A DNA stretch of 64,000 nucleotides. It comes from B1SED10-225 sp964501415 (lineage in GTDB: Bacteria > Bacillota_I > Bacilli_A > Izemoplasmatales > Izemoplasmataceae). The notes beneath the pieces were generated by a model. It was not told where the DNA came from. It was given only the letters and a program-made list of their open reading frames with translations, and made no database searches. The position numbers and the translations under genes are program-made. Shown one piece after another: positions 26,857-36,072 of the stretch. Location of the stretch: NCBI GenBank assembly GCA_964501415.1, contig CAZCSL010000001.1, forward strand, positions 113,189 to 177,188, given 5' to 3'. The number at the start of each line of letters is the position of its first letter. Position 1 is the stretch's first letter.

Positions 26857-27396
26857 ATGTTCTTGGAAGTTAGAGGCAAAAACAATTTTAAAGTTACCAA
26901 AGCAATTGAAAATTACGCCCATGACAAGCTCTCCAAACTGGAACGATACTTTAAAGAGGAACTCGATGCGGTGATGGTTTGTAAGACCTACAAAGACCAC
27001 CATAAAGTAGAGGTTACGATTCCCACCAAGTTTTATACGATGCGCGCTGAAGTCGGTGAAGAAGACATGTATGCCGCAATCGACCTTGCCATTGACAAAC
27101 TAGAAAGTCAGATTCGTAAAAATAAAACGAAAATAAACCGTTCTTTAAGAAAAAGAGAAGGCGTCGCTGATTTATTCAATGAAGATATCGACTTAGAAGC
27201 CTTAGAACGCGAATTAGTCGGTACTCCGGTGAAGAAAAAAACCATAGAATTAGAGGAAATGACCTCAGAAGAAGCCATTACAGCCATGGAAATGCTCGAT
27301 CACGATTTTTACATTTATCGCGATAGCGAATCCAAAAACGTCCATGTGCTATATTTAAGAAACGATGGCGATTACGCCGTCATTGAAACCACATAG
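26857..27396 (+). CDS. hpf: Ribosome hibernation-promoting factor, long form
   Basis: The 179-residue protein has the HPF/YfiA N-terminal ribosome-binding fold (FLEVRGKNNFKVTKAIENYAHDKLSKLERYF, VEVTIPTKFYTMRAEVGEEDMYAAIDLAIDKLESQIRK) and the C-terminal dimerisation domain (TSEEAITAMEMLDHDFYIYRDSESKNVHVLYLRNDGDYAVIE), so it is the long type that forms 100S ribosome dimers. Three ATGs follow AAAGGAG; 26857 has the best spacing (nine bases) and gives the usual N-terminus. A terminator follows directly. Confidence 0.93.
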   Translation: MFLEVRGKNNFKVTKAIENYAHDKLSKLERYFKEELDAVMVCKTYKDHHKVEVTIPTKFYTMRAEVGEEDMYAAIDLAIDKLESQIRKNKTKINRSLRKREGVADLFNEDIDLEALERELVGTPVKKKTIELEEMTSEEAITAMEMLDHDFYIYRDSESKNVHVLYLRNDGDYAVIETT

Positions 27397-27400
27397 GTTA

Positions 27401-27428
27401 AAATGCGCGTCTAACGCGCATTTTTTTT
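27401..27428 (+). terminator. Terminator after hpf
   Basis: AATGCGCGT-CTA-ACGCGCATT hairpin with a run of eight T. Confidence 0.9.
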
Positions 27429-27505
27429 GTCTAATACCCATGGGTTTTAACTTTTTAAACGCAGGGGTTTGTGTTATTATATTTATGATATTTGAGGTGA
27501 TATAG

Positions 27506-30001
27506 ATGCTTAAAAAAATATTCGACCCAAGTCGCCGCGCGCAAAAGCCCCTTAATCATTTTGCCGATCAAGTTTTGGCGCTTGAAGATAAATACAAAGC
27601 ATTCAACGATGAAGATTTTAAAAACGAAACGAAACGTTTAAAAGCGTTAGTCCAAGAAGAAAAAGTCGCTTTAGATGATTTGGAGACCGAGGTCTATGCC
27701 ATGGTGCGTGAAGCTTCCACAAGAGTGACTGGCATGACCCCTTTTAAAGTGCAAGTCATGGGCGCACGCGTCATCCATCAAGGCAACATTGCCGAGATGA
27801 AAACGGGGGAAGGGAAAACCTTGACCGCCGTCATGCCCGCTTATTTAAATGCCTTGAGCGGTAAAGGCGTGCATATCGTGACCGTAAACGAATACCTAGC
27901 AGCCCGTGAAGCGGAAGGTGAAATCGGTGATATCTTTCGTTTTTTAGGCATGGATGTAGGACTCAATAAGCGCGACATGAGCAAACAAGAAAAAAAAGAA
28001 GCCTATCAATGTGATATACTGTATTCCACCAACAACGAACTGGGCTTTGATTATTTGCGTGACCACATGGTGATTTATAAAGAAGATATGGTTCAAAGAC
28101 CGCTTAATTTTGCGATTATTGATGAGGTTGACTCGATTTTAATCGATGAGGCTAGAACCCCGCTAATTATCTCAGGAGGCGCAAAACAAACGCAAAATTT
28201 GTACCAACAAGCCGATAGTTTTGCCAAAACCTTAAACGAAGATGATTACGATATCGATATCAAATCCAAATCCGTGACCCTAGATTCTCCAGGCATCAAA
28301 AAAGCAGAACGCTATTTTGGCGTTGAAAACTTATATGACTTAGACCACGTCACGCTTTTGCATCATATCAATAACGCGATTAAAGCGAATTACACGATGG
28401 AACGCGACGTCGATTATGTGGTACAGGATAACGCCGTCATTATCGTCGATCAGTTCACGGGCCGGATGATGCCGGGTCGTCAGTTTTCTGAGGGCGTACA
28501 CCAAGCCTTAGAAGCCAAAGAAAACGTAGAGATTAAAAAAGAAACGACCACGATGGCCACGATTACCTTCCAAAATTTCTTCCGCATGTATGAAAAACTC
28601 TCAGGCATGACCGGGACCGCTAAGACAGAGGAAGAAGAATTCCAAAACATCTATAACATGCTCGTTATTGAGATACCTACCAATGAACCCGTCATTCGTA
28701 TCGATGATAACGATGTCATATACCCGGATATGGAATCCAAATATAAGGCGTTAGCCAATGAGATACAAACCCGCCATAAAAAAGGCCAACCCCTTTTGAT
28801 TGGGACCATTGCGATTGAATCCAGTGAAAAGCTTTCAAAATTATTAAAACGAAGAGGCGTTAAACACGACGTCTTAAACGCCAAAAACCACGAACGCGAA
28901 GCTGAAATCATCGAGACAGCTGGCTATAAGGGCTCTGTCACCATCGCCACCAACATGGCCGGTCGAGGCACCGATATTAAGCTAGGACCTGGGGTGGTAG
29001 AACTGGGCGGCTTAGCCGTCATTGGGACCGAACGCCACGAATCCAGACGCATCGATAATCAGCTGCGCGGACGTAGTGGTAGACAAGGAGACCCCGGTTA
29101 CTCAAAATTCTTTTTATCGGGCGATGATGAATTAATCCGTCGCTTCGGAGGAGAACGTTTTAAACGCAACTTAGAACGCTTTAGCGGCGGCAGCGGCGAA
29201 CCGCTTGATTTCAAAGTATTCTCGCGTTTTGTCAAACGCGCCCAAAAACAAATTGAGGGCAATAACTATGACCGCCGTAAAACCGTTTTGCAATACGATG
29301 AAGTCTTGCGTAAGCAACGTGAAGTCATCTACCAACAGCGCCGTGATGTGTTGCTTAATGAATCGATTGTCACGATGGTTAGAGATATCGTTTTAAGACA
29401 TATTGAACGTATTGTTGGCGCCCATACCAACTATGAGAAAAAAGAAGCATCCTTAAACGTAGATACGCTTTATGAATTCTTAAAAACCAATCTTTTTAAA
29501 GAAAGCAGTTTAGAAAAATCACACTTAACTCAAGACCCCGAACAAACAAAATCCACCCTCAAAGACTTAGCGATGAAAGACTTTGAAGGCAAAAAAGAAA
29601 AGTTTGGCGATGAGAAGTTTAACGAGTTTTTAAAGGTTGTGACCTTACGTGTGGTCGATACTTATTGGGTCAAACACATTGACCAGATGAGCGAACTAAG
29701 ACAAAGTATCGGCCTTAGGTCTTACGGCCAACAAAACCCCTTGCGTGAATACCAAGAAGTTGGCTACCAACTGTTTGAAGACATGATTGCGGCCATTGAA
29801 GAAGATATGACGCGCTATATCTTGCGTGCCCAAATTAGAGATAATCTAAAACGCGTGCAAGTCGCCAAACCGACCAAAGCCACATCAGGCAAAGAAGAAA
29901 CCAAAAAACGCCAACCCATTCGCCGGGAGAAAAAAGTCGGACGCAACGATCCTTGTCCTTGTGGCAGCGGCAAAAAATACAAGCATTGTCACGGCCGTTA
30001 A
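27506..30001 (+). CDS. secA: Preprotein translocase ATPase SecA
   Basis: Motor of the Sec export channel. The 831-residue protein has Walker A MKTGEGKTLTA near residue 98, the DEVDSILIDEARTPLIISG Walker B region, TNMAGRGTDI, and the arginine finger block RNQLRGRSGRQGDPG (here IDNQLRGRSGRQGDPG). The C-terminus ends in the zinc-binding SEC-C motif CPCGSGKKYKHCHG. GAGGTGATATAG precedes ATG 27506. prfB follows after 36 bases, the usual Bacillota order. Confidence 0.97.
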   Translation: MLKKIFDPSRRAQKPLNHFADQVLALEDKYKAFNDEDFKNETKRLKALVQEEKVALDDLETEVYAMVREASTRVTGMTPFKVQVMGARVIHQGNIAEMKTGEGKTLTAVMPAYLNALSGKGVHIVTVNEYLAAREAEGEIGDIFRFLGMDVGLNKRDMSKQEKKEAYQCDILYSTNNELGFDYLRDHMVIYKEDMVQRPLNFAIIDEVDSILIDEARTPLIISGGAKQTQNLYQQADSFAKTLNEDDYDIDIKSKSVTLDSPGIKKAERYFGVENLYDLDHVTLLHHINNAIKANYTMERDVDYVVQDNAVIIVDQFTGRMMPGRQFSEGVHQALEAKENVEIKKETTTMATITFQNFFRMYEKLSGMTGTAKTEEEEFQNIYNMLVIEIPTNEPVIRIDDNDVIYPDMESKYKALANEIQTRHKKGQPLLIGTIAIESSEKLSKLLKRRGVKHDVLNAKNHEREAEIIETAGYKGSVTIATNMAGRGTDIKLGPGVVELGGLAVIGTERHESRRIDNQLRGRSGRQGDPGYSKFFLSGDDELIRRFGGERFKRNLERFSGGSGEPLDFKVFSRFVKRAQKQIEGNNYDRRKTVLQYDEVLRKQREVIYQQRRDVLLNESIVTMVRDIVLRHIERIVGAHTNYEKKEASLNVDTLYEFLKTNLFKESSLEKSHLTQDPEQTKSTLKDLAMKDFEGKKEKFGDEKFNEFLKVVTLRVVDTYWVKHIDQMSELRQSIGLRSYGQQNPLREYQEVGYQLFEDMIAAIEEDMTRYILRAQIRDNLKRVQVAKPTKATSGKEETKKRQPIRREKKVGRNDPCPCGSGKKYKHCHGR

Positions 30002-30037
30002 ATCCCCTAGGTGTGACATCAAAAAAGTGGTGATGTT

Positions 30038-31138
30038 ATGGAAATACATGAGATAAAACAAACCTTACAACATTTTAAAAAGCAGCGCGAAGAAATCGCG
30101 CGGCTTTTGGATGTTGATGAGCTTAAAATAACGATTGAAAACCTGGAGAAAAAAACGTATGACAATGCCTTTTGGGACGATCATAAACACGCTCAAAAAA
30201 CGATTAAAGAACTAAAAGCGCTCAAAAACCGGCATGCGAGTTATCTTCAGTTTGCCGATCAAATCGAAGATATCGAACTCGCCTTAGAACTACTCGAAAT
30301 TGGTGAGGAAGCACCGGATATCGAGCCATTGATCGAGGAGAGTAAAGCACAGCTGGAAAGCTTAGAAACCATGCTTTTCTTGAGTGAAGACTACGATACC
30401 CTAGATGCCATTATCGAGTTTCATCCCGGCGCTGGGGGGACTGAATCACAAGATTGGGCCTTGATGCTTTACCGCGCTTTTCGCCGTTACGCAGAAAAAA
30501 AGGGCTTTAACCATGAAGTGATCGATTATCAAGACGGCAATGAAGCCGGATTAAAAAGTGCCACCGTCTCGATTAAAGGCGCTTATGCTTATGGGCTTTT
30601 AAAAGCGGAAAACGGCGTGCACCGTTTGGTTAGAATTTCACCCTTTGATGCCTCAGGTAGAAGACACACCTCATTTGCCTCAGTTAACGTGGTTCCCCAA
30701 ATTGACGATACCATCGATATTAACCTCAATGACCAAGATTTAAAAATCGATACCTACCGAAGCAGCGGGGCTGGAGGACAAAGCGTCAATACGACCGATT
30801 CAGCCGTACGGATTACCCATAAGCCTAGCGGCATTGTGGTGACGTGTCAAAACGAACGGTCTCAACTTCAAAACCGCGAACAAGCCATGCAAATTTTAAA
30901 AGGAAAACTCTATCAAAAGGAACTAGAAAAGCAACACGAAACCTTAAGTGAGTTAAAAAGCTCAGATGCCAACGCCTTTGGCTCTCAGATTCGCTCTTAT
31001 GTGATGCATCCTTATAACATGGTAAAAGACCACCGGACGGCCCATGAAACCTCACAAGTTGAGGCCGTATTGGATGGCGATTTAGACCCCTTTATTCACG
31101 CTTTTTTCAAGTGGCGTATGCAGGAGGGTAAATCATGA
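30038..31138 (+). CDS. prfB: Peptide chain release factor 2, uninterrupted reading frame
   Basis: Terminates translation at UGA and UAA. The 366-residue protein carries the GGQ loop SSGAGGQSVNTTDSAVRITHKPSG and the SPFDASGRRHTSF anticodon-like region (SPF tripeptide of RF2). In many bacteria prfB needs a +1 frameshift at an in-frame UGA near codon 25; here the frame runs straight through (ARLLDVDELK with CTT-TTG-GAT), so the autoregulatory frameshift is absent. Its presence supports UGA being a stop. Its stop overlaps the next ATG (ATGA). Confidence 0.96.
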   Translation: MEIHEIKQTLQHFKKQREEIARLLDVDELKITIENLEKKTYDNAFWDDHKHAQKTIKELKALKNRHASYLQFADQIEDIELALELLEIGEEAPDIEPLIEESKAQLESLETMLFLSEDYDTLDAIIEFHPGAGGTESQDWALMLYRAFRRYAEKKGFNHEVIDYQDGNEAGLKSATVSIKGAYAYGLLKAENGVHRLVRISPFDASGRRHTSFASVNVVPQIDDTIDINLNDQDLKIDTYRSSGAGGQSVNTTDSAVRITHKPSGIVVTCQNERSQLQNREQAMQILKGKLYQKELEKQHETLSELKSSDANAFGSQIRSYVMHPYNMVKDHRTAHETSQVEAVLDGDLDPFIHAFFKWRMQEGKS

Positions 31139-32013
31139 AAATCACCTTGAAAAAAATGACCTTCATCAAACGATATTTCATGATAAGCCTAGGTATCTTT
31201 ATCATGGTTGCAGGATTTTATTACTTCATTATGCCCCCCGCCTTAGTCATCGGTGGTGTAAGCGGGGTTGGGGTGCTTTTTTCCGAGTTGCTAGCGATAC
31301 GGGTTTCTTTGGTCGTCTTTGTCCTAAACGTGTTATTGCTTGGTTTAGGCTGGGTGTTTTTAGGCTTTAAAAGCTTTTATAGAAGTATTTATGGTTCTTT
31401 GATGTTTCCGCTCTTTTTGTTTATTTTAGAAACGTTCAGTCCTTTTTTGGATATGCCGGGGGACTTTTTGTTATATACGACTTTCGGGGGCTTCTTACTC
31501 GGGATTGGCTTTGGCATCGTCATTAAATATGGGGGTACAAGTGGGGGGACGGATATCCCCATCAAGATTTTACACCGCCGATTAAAACTGCCTTTAAGCG
31601 TCTCCCTTTATTTGGTTGATGGCGTCATTATTTTGGCCGGTGTCATCGCCTTTTATGCTGAGCGTGGTATTTCCACGGGGCTTTATGCGCTTTTGGTCAT
31701 GGTGATCAGCGGCAAATTCGCTGATGTCGTCGTGGTTGGGTCCAATTCCTTAAAGGCCGTGCATATCATTACCGATAAACCCGAAACCATTAAAGATTTA
31801 ATCTATCAAACCATCCACCGGGGCGTATCATTGGTCCCTGCGGAGGGTGGCTATACCAAAGATAAAAAAACCTTGATTTTAAGTGTCATTACGCGGGATG
31901 AGTATTACGCGATTAGAAATATAATCGCCGCAAACGACCCAGATGCCTTTGTGTTTGCCTCACCCGCCACCGAAATACAAGGAGACTTCACACATCATTG
32001 GGAGGATGAATAA
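31135..32013 (+). CDS. YitT-family membrane protein with DUF2179 domain
   Basis: The 292-residue protein has about five hydrophobic segments in the first 200 residues (starting with FMISLGIFIMVAGFYYFIMPPALVIGG, then GSGGVLF-like glycine-rich turns and GGTSGGTDIPIKIL) and a cytoplasmic DUF2179 domain at about 205-285 (VHIITDKPETIKDLIYQTIHRGVSLVPAEGGYTK). The family is common in Bacillota; its substrate is unknown. It overlaps prfB by four bases and is followed by the protease gene after two bases. Confidence 0.88.
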   Translation: MKITLKKMTFIKRYFMISLGIFIMVAGFYYFIMPPALVIGGVSGVGVLFSELLAIRVSLVVFVLNVLLLGLGWVFLGFKSFYRSIYGSLMFPLFLFILETFSPFLDMPGDFLLYTTFGGFLLGIGFGIVIKYGGTSGGTDIPIKILHRRLKLPLSVSLYLVDGVIILAGVIAFYAERGISTGLYALLVMVISGKFADVVVVGSNSLKAVHIITDKPETIKDLIYQTIHRGVSLVPAEGGYTKDKKTLILSVITRDEYYAIRNIIAANDPDAFVFASPATEIQGDFTHHWEDE

Positions 32014-32015
32014 CG

Positions 32016-33440
32016 ATGCAAAAACTCATCAAAGGCTTGTTATTGGTGGTTTTACTGCTTTCACTATCTGCGTGTGAGCTGTTTAACGATCATGAAATGG
32101 ACCGCTCACAACAAAGTAAGTTTGAAGATATCTTAAGACATTTGGAACAAAATCACTATAAGCAACCCGATCAAGAAACGCTTTGGGATGGGGCGATTCA
32201 AGGCTTGTTTGATGCCCTTGAAGACCCTTATTCACGCTATTTTTCACAAGCAGAGTACGAACAATACCAATCGAGTTTGGGCGAAAGCTTTGTCGGCGTT
32301 GGTGTCACGGTTGAAAACGTCAATGAAAACTTGTTGGTTATTCGCGTATGGCCAGATTCCCCTGCAGAACGCGGTGGTCTTTTACCGGGGGATATCGTTA
32401 CCCATGTCGATGGCGAAGACTATTCCGATAAAAGCTTTATCGAAACCTTAGGGGCTGTTGGTGGTGAAGAAGGTACCGATGTAGAAATCGGTGTCAAACG
32501 CAGTGGGGTAAGCGATACGGTCTTTATTACCATGACCCGCGAAGAAATTCCCAACCCTACCGTTGAGTATGAAGCGCTCACGATTGACGATAAAACGGTT
32601 GGTTTTATTCAAGTCAATACCTTTGGGGTCGATACGTTTGATATTTTTGAATCGGCCTTAACGGACTTAGAAAACAACCACAACATCGAAGGCTTAATCA
32701 TCGATTTAAGAAACAATAGCGGTGGGCGTTTGGATACCGTTTTACAAATGTTGGATACGTTTTTAGCCAGTGGTGAAAAACCGCTTTTATCCACAGAAAG
32801 TTATCGCAATGGAAACTTTTACCGCGATGATTATGAAGCCACAGGCAATGAAATCAAAGATTACGATATTTTAACGTTGATCAACGAACATAGTGCTTCA
32901 GCCTCAGAAGTCTTTGCGATTGCCATGATGCAAAAAGGCGGTTTTGACGTCTTAGGTATGCCGTCATTTGGTAAAGGGACCATGCAAACTTCGCATTCAC
33001 CCAGAAGTATTGGGGATGATGAACTCCACATCTCAACGGGTATTTGGTTAAGTCCCAATAACGATTGGATCAACCAAGACGGTGGCGATTATAAAAGCGT
33101 GATGCCAAGTATCGAAGTCGCGCAAAATCACTATTTCCAAACTCAAAATATTTTCCTTAGTGACGATGAAACTTTAACTTACGACCAAGTGGATATGCGC
33201 ATTGGTTCAGCCCAAAAAATCCTCAATGCGATTGGGTATGGTGAGATTCGTGAAGATACCTATTTTGATCAAGACACGAAAGCGGCGGTAGAAGCGTTTC
33301 AAGCCGATTATGACTTAGACGTAAGTGGCGTCATTGATGCTCAAACGGCCCGCGCGCTTAGCGATGCGCTAATCGCTTATCGAAACGATTTGGCAAACGA
33401 TTTACAATTCCAAGCGGCCAAGGCTTATTTCGATGAATAA
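32016..33440 (+). CDS. ctpA: S41 C-terminal processing protease, lipoprotein with PDZ and peptidoglycan-binding domains
   Basis: The 474-residue protein starts with a lipoprotein signal ending LLSLSAC (lipobox, Cys at about residue 20). A PDZ domain follows (GVGVTVENVNENLLVIRVWPDSPAERGGLLPGD, about 95-165), then the S41 domain with the catalytic serine in EHSASASEVFAIAM and lysine in PSFGKGTMQ. Residues 390-455 form a peptidoglycan-binding_1 domain (GSAQKILNAIGYGEI...DQDTKAAVEAFQADYDLDVSGVID). The extra domain suggests the host has, or descends from, a murein-walled cell. Members degrade or mature envelope proteins. Confidence 0.92.
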   Translation: MQKLIKGLLLVVLLLSLSACELFNDHEMDRSQQSKFEDILRHLEQNHYKQPDQETLWDGAIQGLFDALEDPYSRYFSQAEYEQYQSSLGESFVGVGVTVENVNENLLVIRVWPDSPAERGGLLPGDIVTHVDGEDYSDKSFIETLGAVGGEEGTDVEIGVKRSGVSDTVFITMTREEIPNPTVEYEALTIDDKTVGFIQVNTFGVDTFDIFESALTDLENNHNIEGLIIDLRNNSGGRLDTVLQMLDTFLASGEKPLLSTESYRNGNFYRDDYEATGNEIKDYDILTLINEHSASASEVFAIAMMQKGGFDVLGMPSFGKGTMQTSHSPRSIGDDELHISTGIWLSPNNDWINQDGGDYKSVMPSIEVAQNHYFQTQNIFLSDDETLTYDQVDMRIGSAQKILNAIGYGEIREDTYFDQDTKAAVEAFQADYDLDVSGVIDAQTARALSDALIAYRNDLANDLQFQAAKAYFDE

Positions 33441-34197
33441 GATCTTATCGGTTAAACCCGTTAAAAAGCATGAATACAAAGTGGAATTAATGCAAGGCGA
33501 TGCGCTTTATCTACATCAAGATACCGTCTTAAAACACAGCTTATTACAAAAGCCTAACCTCGATGCAAAAACGCTTAAAAAGATAAAGACCGATGATACT
33601 TATCATCGCGCCATGCAAAAAGCCTTAGATCAACTCGCCAAACAAGAACTATCCAAAAAAGGCTTAAAAGATAGTTTAAAAACCTATTCAACAACGGTAA
33701 CCAATCAAGTGGTTGAATCGCTTGAAGCCCATGGGTATCTCGATGAAGAAAAGGCGCTGAAACGCTATATTAACGAGATGATTGAATATGGCGATAAGGG
33801 CCCTAAATATATCTTAGATAAACTGTTGCGCGATGGGTATGAAGAAGCCTTGGTATTAAGTGAACTTAGCGCCTATGAAGAAGCCATTGAAAAAGATAAA
33901 ATTGCACACCTAATCGATAAGCAATTAAGGCAATCTCAAGAGATGACACAAAAAAAATGGCGTGAAAAGTTATCGCGCTATCTTTATAACAAGGGATTTA
34001 ATCCCGATTACTTTATGCCTCTAATCGAAGCCAAACTCGCTTCCACCAAGGCAGATGAAGCCGCGTTATTAGAAAAAAGGTTGCTGCGCTTAAAATCACA
34101 ATACCCATTAAACGACTATAAGGAAAAACAAAAATTGATAAAAAAACTACTTAATGAGGGTTTTGCCTACGATTTGATTAAATCTAAATTATCTTAA
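33433..34197 (+). CDS. recX: RecA regulator RecX
   Basis: The 254-residue helical protein has repeated RecX three-helix units: ALDQLAKQELSKKGLKDSLKTYSTTVTNQVVESLEAHGYLDEEKALKRYINEMIEYGDKGPKYILDKLLRDGYEEALV is the classic core (short motif LxxKGY-DD). RecX limits RecA filaments in recombination and SOS. ATG 33433 overlaps the protease stop by eight bases. The link to glycogen genes downstream is only positional. Confidence 0.88.
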   Translation: MNKILSVKPVKKHEYKVELMQGDALYLHQDTVLKHSLLQKPNLDAKTLKKIKTDDTYHRAMQKALDQLAKQELSKKGLKDSLKTYSTTVTNQVVESLEAHGYLDEEKALKRYINEMIEYGDKGPKYILDKLLRDGYEEALVLSELSAYEEAIEKDKIAHLIDKQLRQSQEMTQKKWREKLSRYLYNKGFNPDYFMPLIEAKLASTKADEAALLEKRLLRLKSQYPLNDYKEKQKLIKKLLNEGFAYDLIKSKLS

Positions 34198-34210
34198 AGG
34201 CGGGGATGAC

Positions 34211-36070
34211 ATGTATCATATTAACGATGAGACTATTTATCACTTATTCAATGGCACTTTGATTAATGCCGGTGAATTTTTTGGTTCTCACCTCATCAAA
34301 GAATCGGGTGATATAAAAGGCACGCGGTTCACCGTTTTTGCGCCCAACGCCAAAACGGTTTCTGTGATTGGCCCTTTTAACGACTACGATATTCACAAAC
34401 ACCCATTAAAAAAACTCGATGACCGGGGCATTTTTTCTATAGTCATTGAAGAAAACTTATCACGGATGCCTTATAAATATCATCTTTTGACCCACGATAA
34501 TCAAGGCATCTATAAAAGTGATCCATTTGCGAGCTACAGTGCTTTAAGACCCGATACCGTCAGTATCGTCACTGATTCTGAGCTTTATACGTGGCAAGAC
34601 CATGCCTATATGAAAAAAAGAAAAACCGAAAAACCTTACCAAGGGCCGATGAATATTTATGAAGTTCATTTGGGTACATGGATGCAAAAGCCGAATGGCG
34701 ATTTTCATACCTATGCCGATTTGGTAGACTTATTGATTCCTTATTTAAAAGAAAATCATTTTACCCATATCGAAATCTTGCCCTTGATTGAACATCCGTT
34801 TGATGGATCTTGGGGATACCAAGGGACAGGCTTTTATAGTTTGACCTCACGCTATGGTACGATTGATGACTTTAAATATTTTGTCGATCAGTGTCACCAA
34901 GCGGATATCAAAGTGCTTTTGGACTGGGTACCTGGCCATTTTTGTAAAGATGCCCACGGTTTATACTTTTTCGATGGAACCCCGCTTTTTGAATATGAAG
35001 ATGAACACCGACGCGAAAACGTCGAATGGGGAACGGCCAACTTTGATTTAGGCAAGGGGCATACCCGTAGCTTCTTGATCTCTAGTGCCCTTTATTTCAT
35101 GAAAAACTATCATGTAGACGGTTTCAGAGTTGACGCGGTCTCCTATATGATTTATTATCATGGAGACACCACTTTAGGGGAGAATGAAGGGGCCATCGAA
35201 TTTTTGAAACGCTTGTCCACTGCGATTTTTGATTATCACCCCAATGCCTTGTTAGTCGCAGAAGACTCCAGTGCCTATCCTAAAGTAACCCATCCCGTGG
35301 ACCAAGGCGGACTGGGGTTTAATTACAAATGGAACATGGGCTGGATGAACGATACACTAAAATACTTTGAAAAAGATCCTATCCACCGTAAATACCATCA
35401 TACCTTATTGACGTTTTCTTTAATGTATGCCTTTAGCGAGAACTATATTTTACCGTTTTCTCATGATGAAGTCGTACATGGCAAAAAAACCTTAGTCGAT
35501 AAGATGCCAGGCGATTACTGGCAAAAATTTGCCAACTATAGAACCTTAATTGGCTATTTGCATACCCATCCAGGGAAAAACTTGTTGTTTATGGGACAAG
35601 AATTTGCCCAGATGCATGAGTGGAAAGATTACACGGAACTCGATTGGCATTTGCTCAGTTATCCCATGCATGAAAGCGCACAACGCTTTACGCGTGATAT
35701 GAATTATTTATCTAAGAATGAAAAAGCCCTTTATGAACTGGATCATGACCCGAAGGGATTTGAATGGATCGATGCCGATAATGCCGATTATAGCGTTTTA
35801 TCGTTCATTAGAAAAAGCAAAGATGACCAAGAAATCATCATCGTGATTCTAAATATGACCCCCGAGGTTCATCACCAGTTTCCTATTGGAGTCCCAAAAG
35901 AGGGCCGTTATGAGGAAATATTAGGTAGCGATTATCAAAGCTATGGTGGCTCAAACCTATATAACGGGAGCCCTTTAAACAGCAAAAACGACCCCTACAA
36001 ACACTTTCAACATTCAATTGAAGTATTGTTACCTCCATTATCGATTACGTTATTAAAATATAGAGGTTAA
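34211..36070 (+). CDS. glgB: 1,4-alpha-glucan branching enzyme
   Basis: GH13 enzyme that makes alpha-1,6 branches in glycogen. The 619 residues have an N-terminal CBM48-like domain (residues 20-120: GTRFTVFAPNAKTVSVIGPFNDY) and the catalytic barrel with GSWGYQGTGFYSLTSRYG, VDGFRVDAVSYM (nucleophile Asp near 308), VAEDSS (acid/base Glu near 351) and FSHDEVVHGKKTLVDKMPGDYWQKFANYR (near 415). No signal peptide, so cytoplasmic. First of four glycogen genes; start ATG 34211 after AAAGGCGGGG. Confidence 0.95.
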   Translation: MYHINDETIYHLFNGTLINAGEFFGSHLIKESGDIKGTRFTVFAPNAKTVSVIGPFNDYDIHKHPLKKLDDRGIFSIVIEENLSRMPYKYHLLTHDNQGIYKSDPFASYSALRPDTVSIVTDSELYTWQDHAYMKKRKTEKPYQGPMNIYEVHLGTWMQKPNGDFHTYADLVDLLIPYLKENHFTHIEILPLIEHPFDGSWGYQGTGFYSLTSRYGTIDDFKYFVDQCHQADIKVLLDWVPGHFCKDAHGLYFFDGTPLFEYEDEHRRENVEWGTANFDLGKGHTRSFLISSALYFMKNYHVDGFRVDAVSYMIYYHGDTTLGENEGAIEFLKRLSTAIFDYHPNALLVAEDSSAYPKVTHPVDQGGLGFNYKWNMGWMNDTLKYFEKDPIHRKYHHTLLTFSLMYAFSENYILPFSHDEVVHGKKTLVDKMPGDYWQKFANYRTLIGYLHTHPGKNLLFMGQEFAQMHEWKDYTELDWHLLSYPMHESAQRFTRDMNYLSKNEKALYELDHDPKGFEWIDADNADYSVLSFIRKSKDDQEIIIVILNMTPEVHHQFPIGVPKEGRYEEILGSDYQSYGGSNLYNGSPLNSKNDPYKHFQHSIEVLLPPLSITLLKYRG

Positions 36071-36072
36071 TT

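Noticed and set aside
30001..30040. Hairpin (ACATCA / TGATGT) before prfB considered as a secA terminator
   Set aside because: The stem is short, has no T-run after it and overlaps the prfB ribosome site region.
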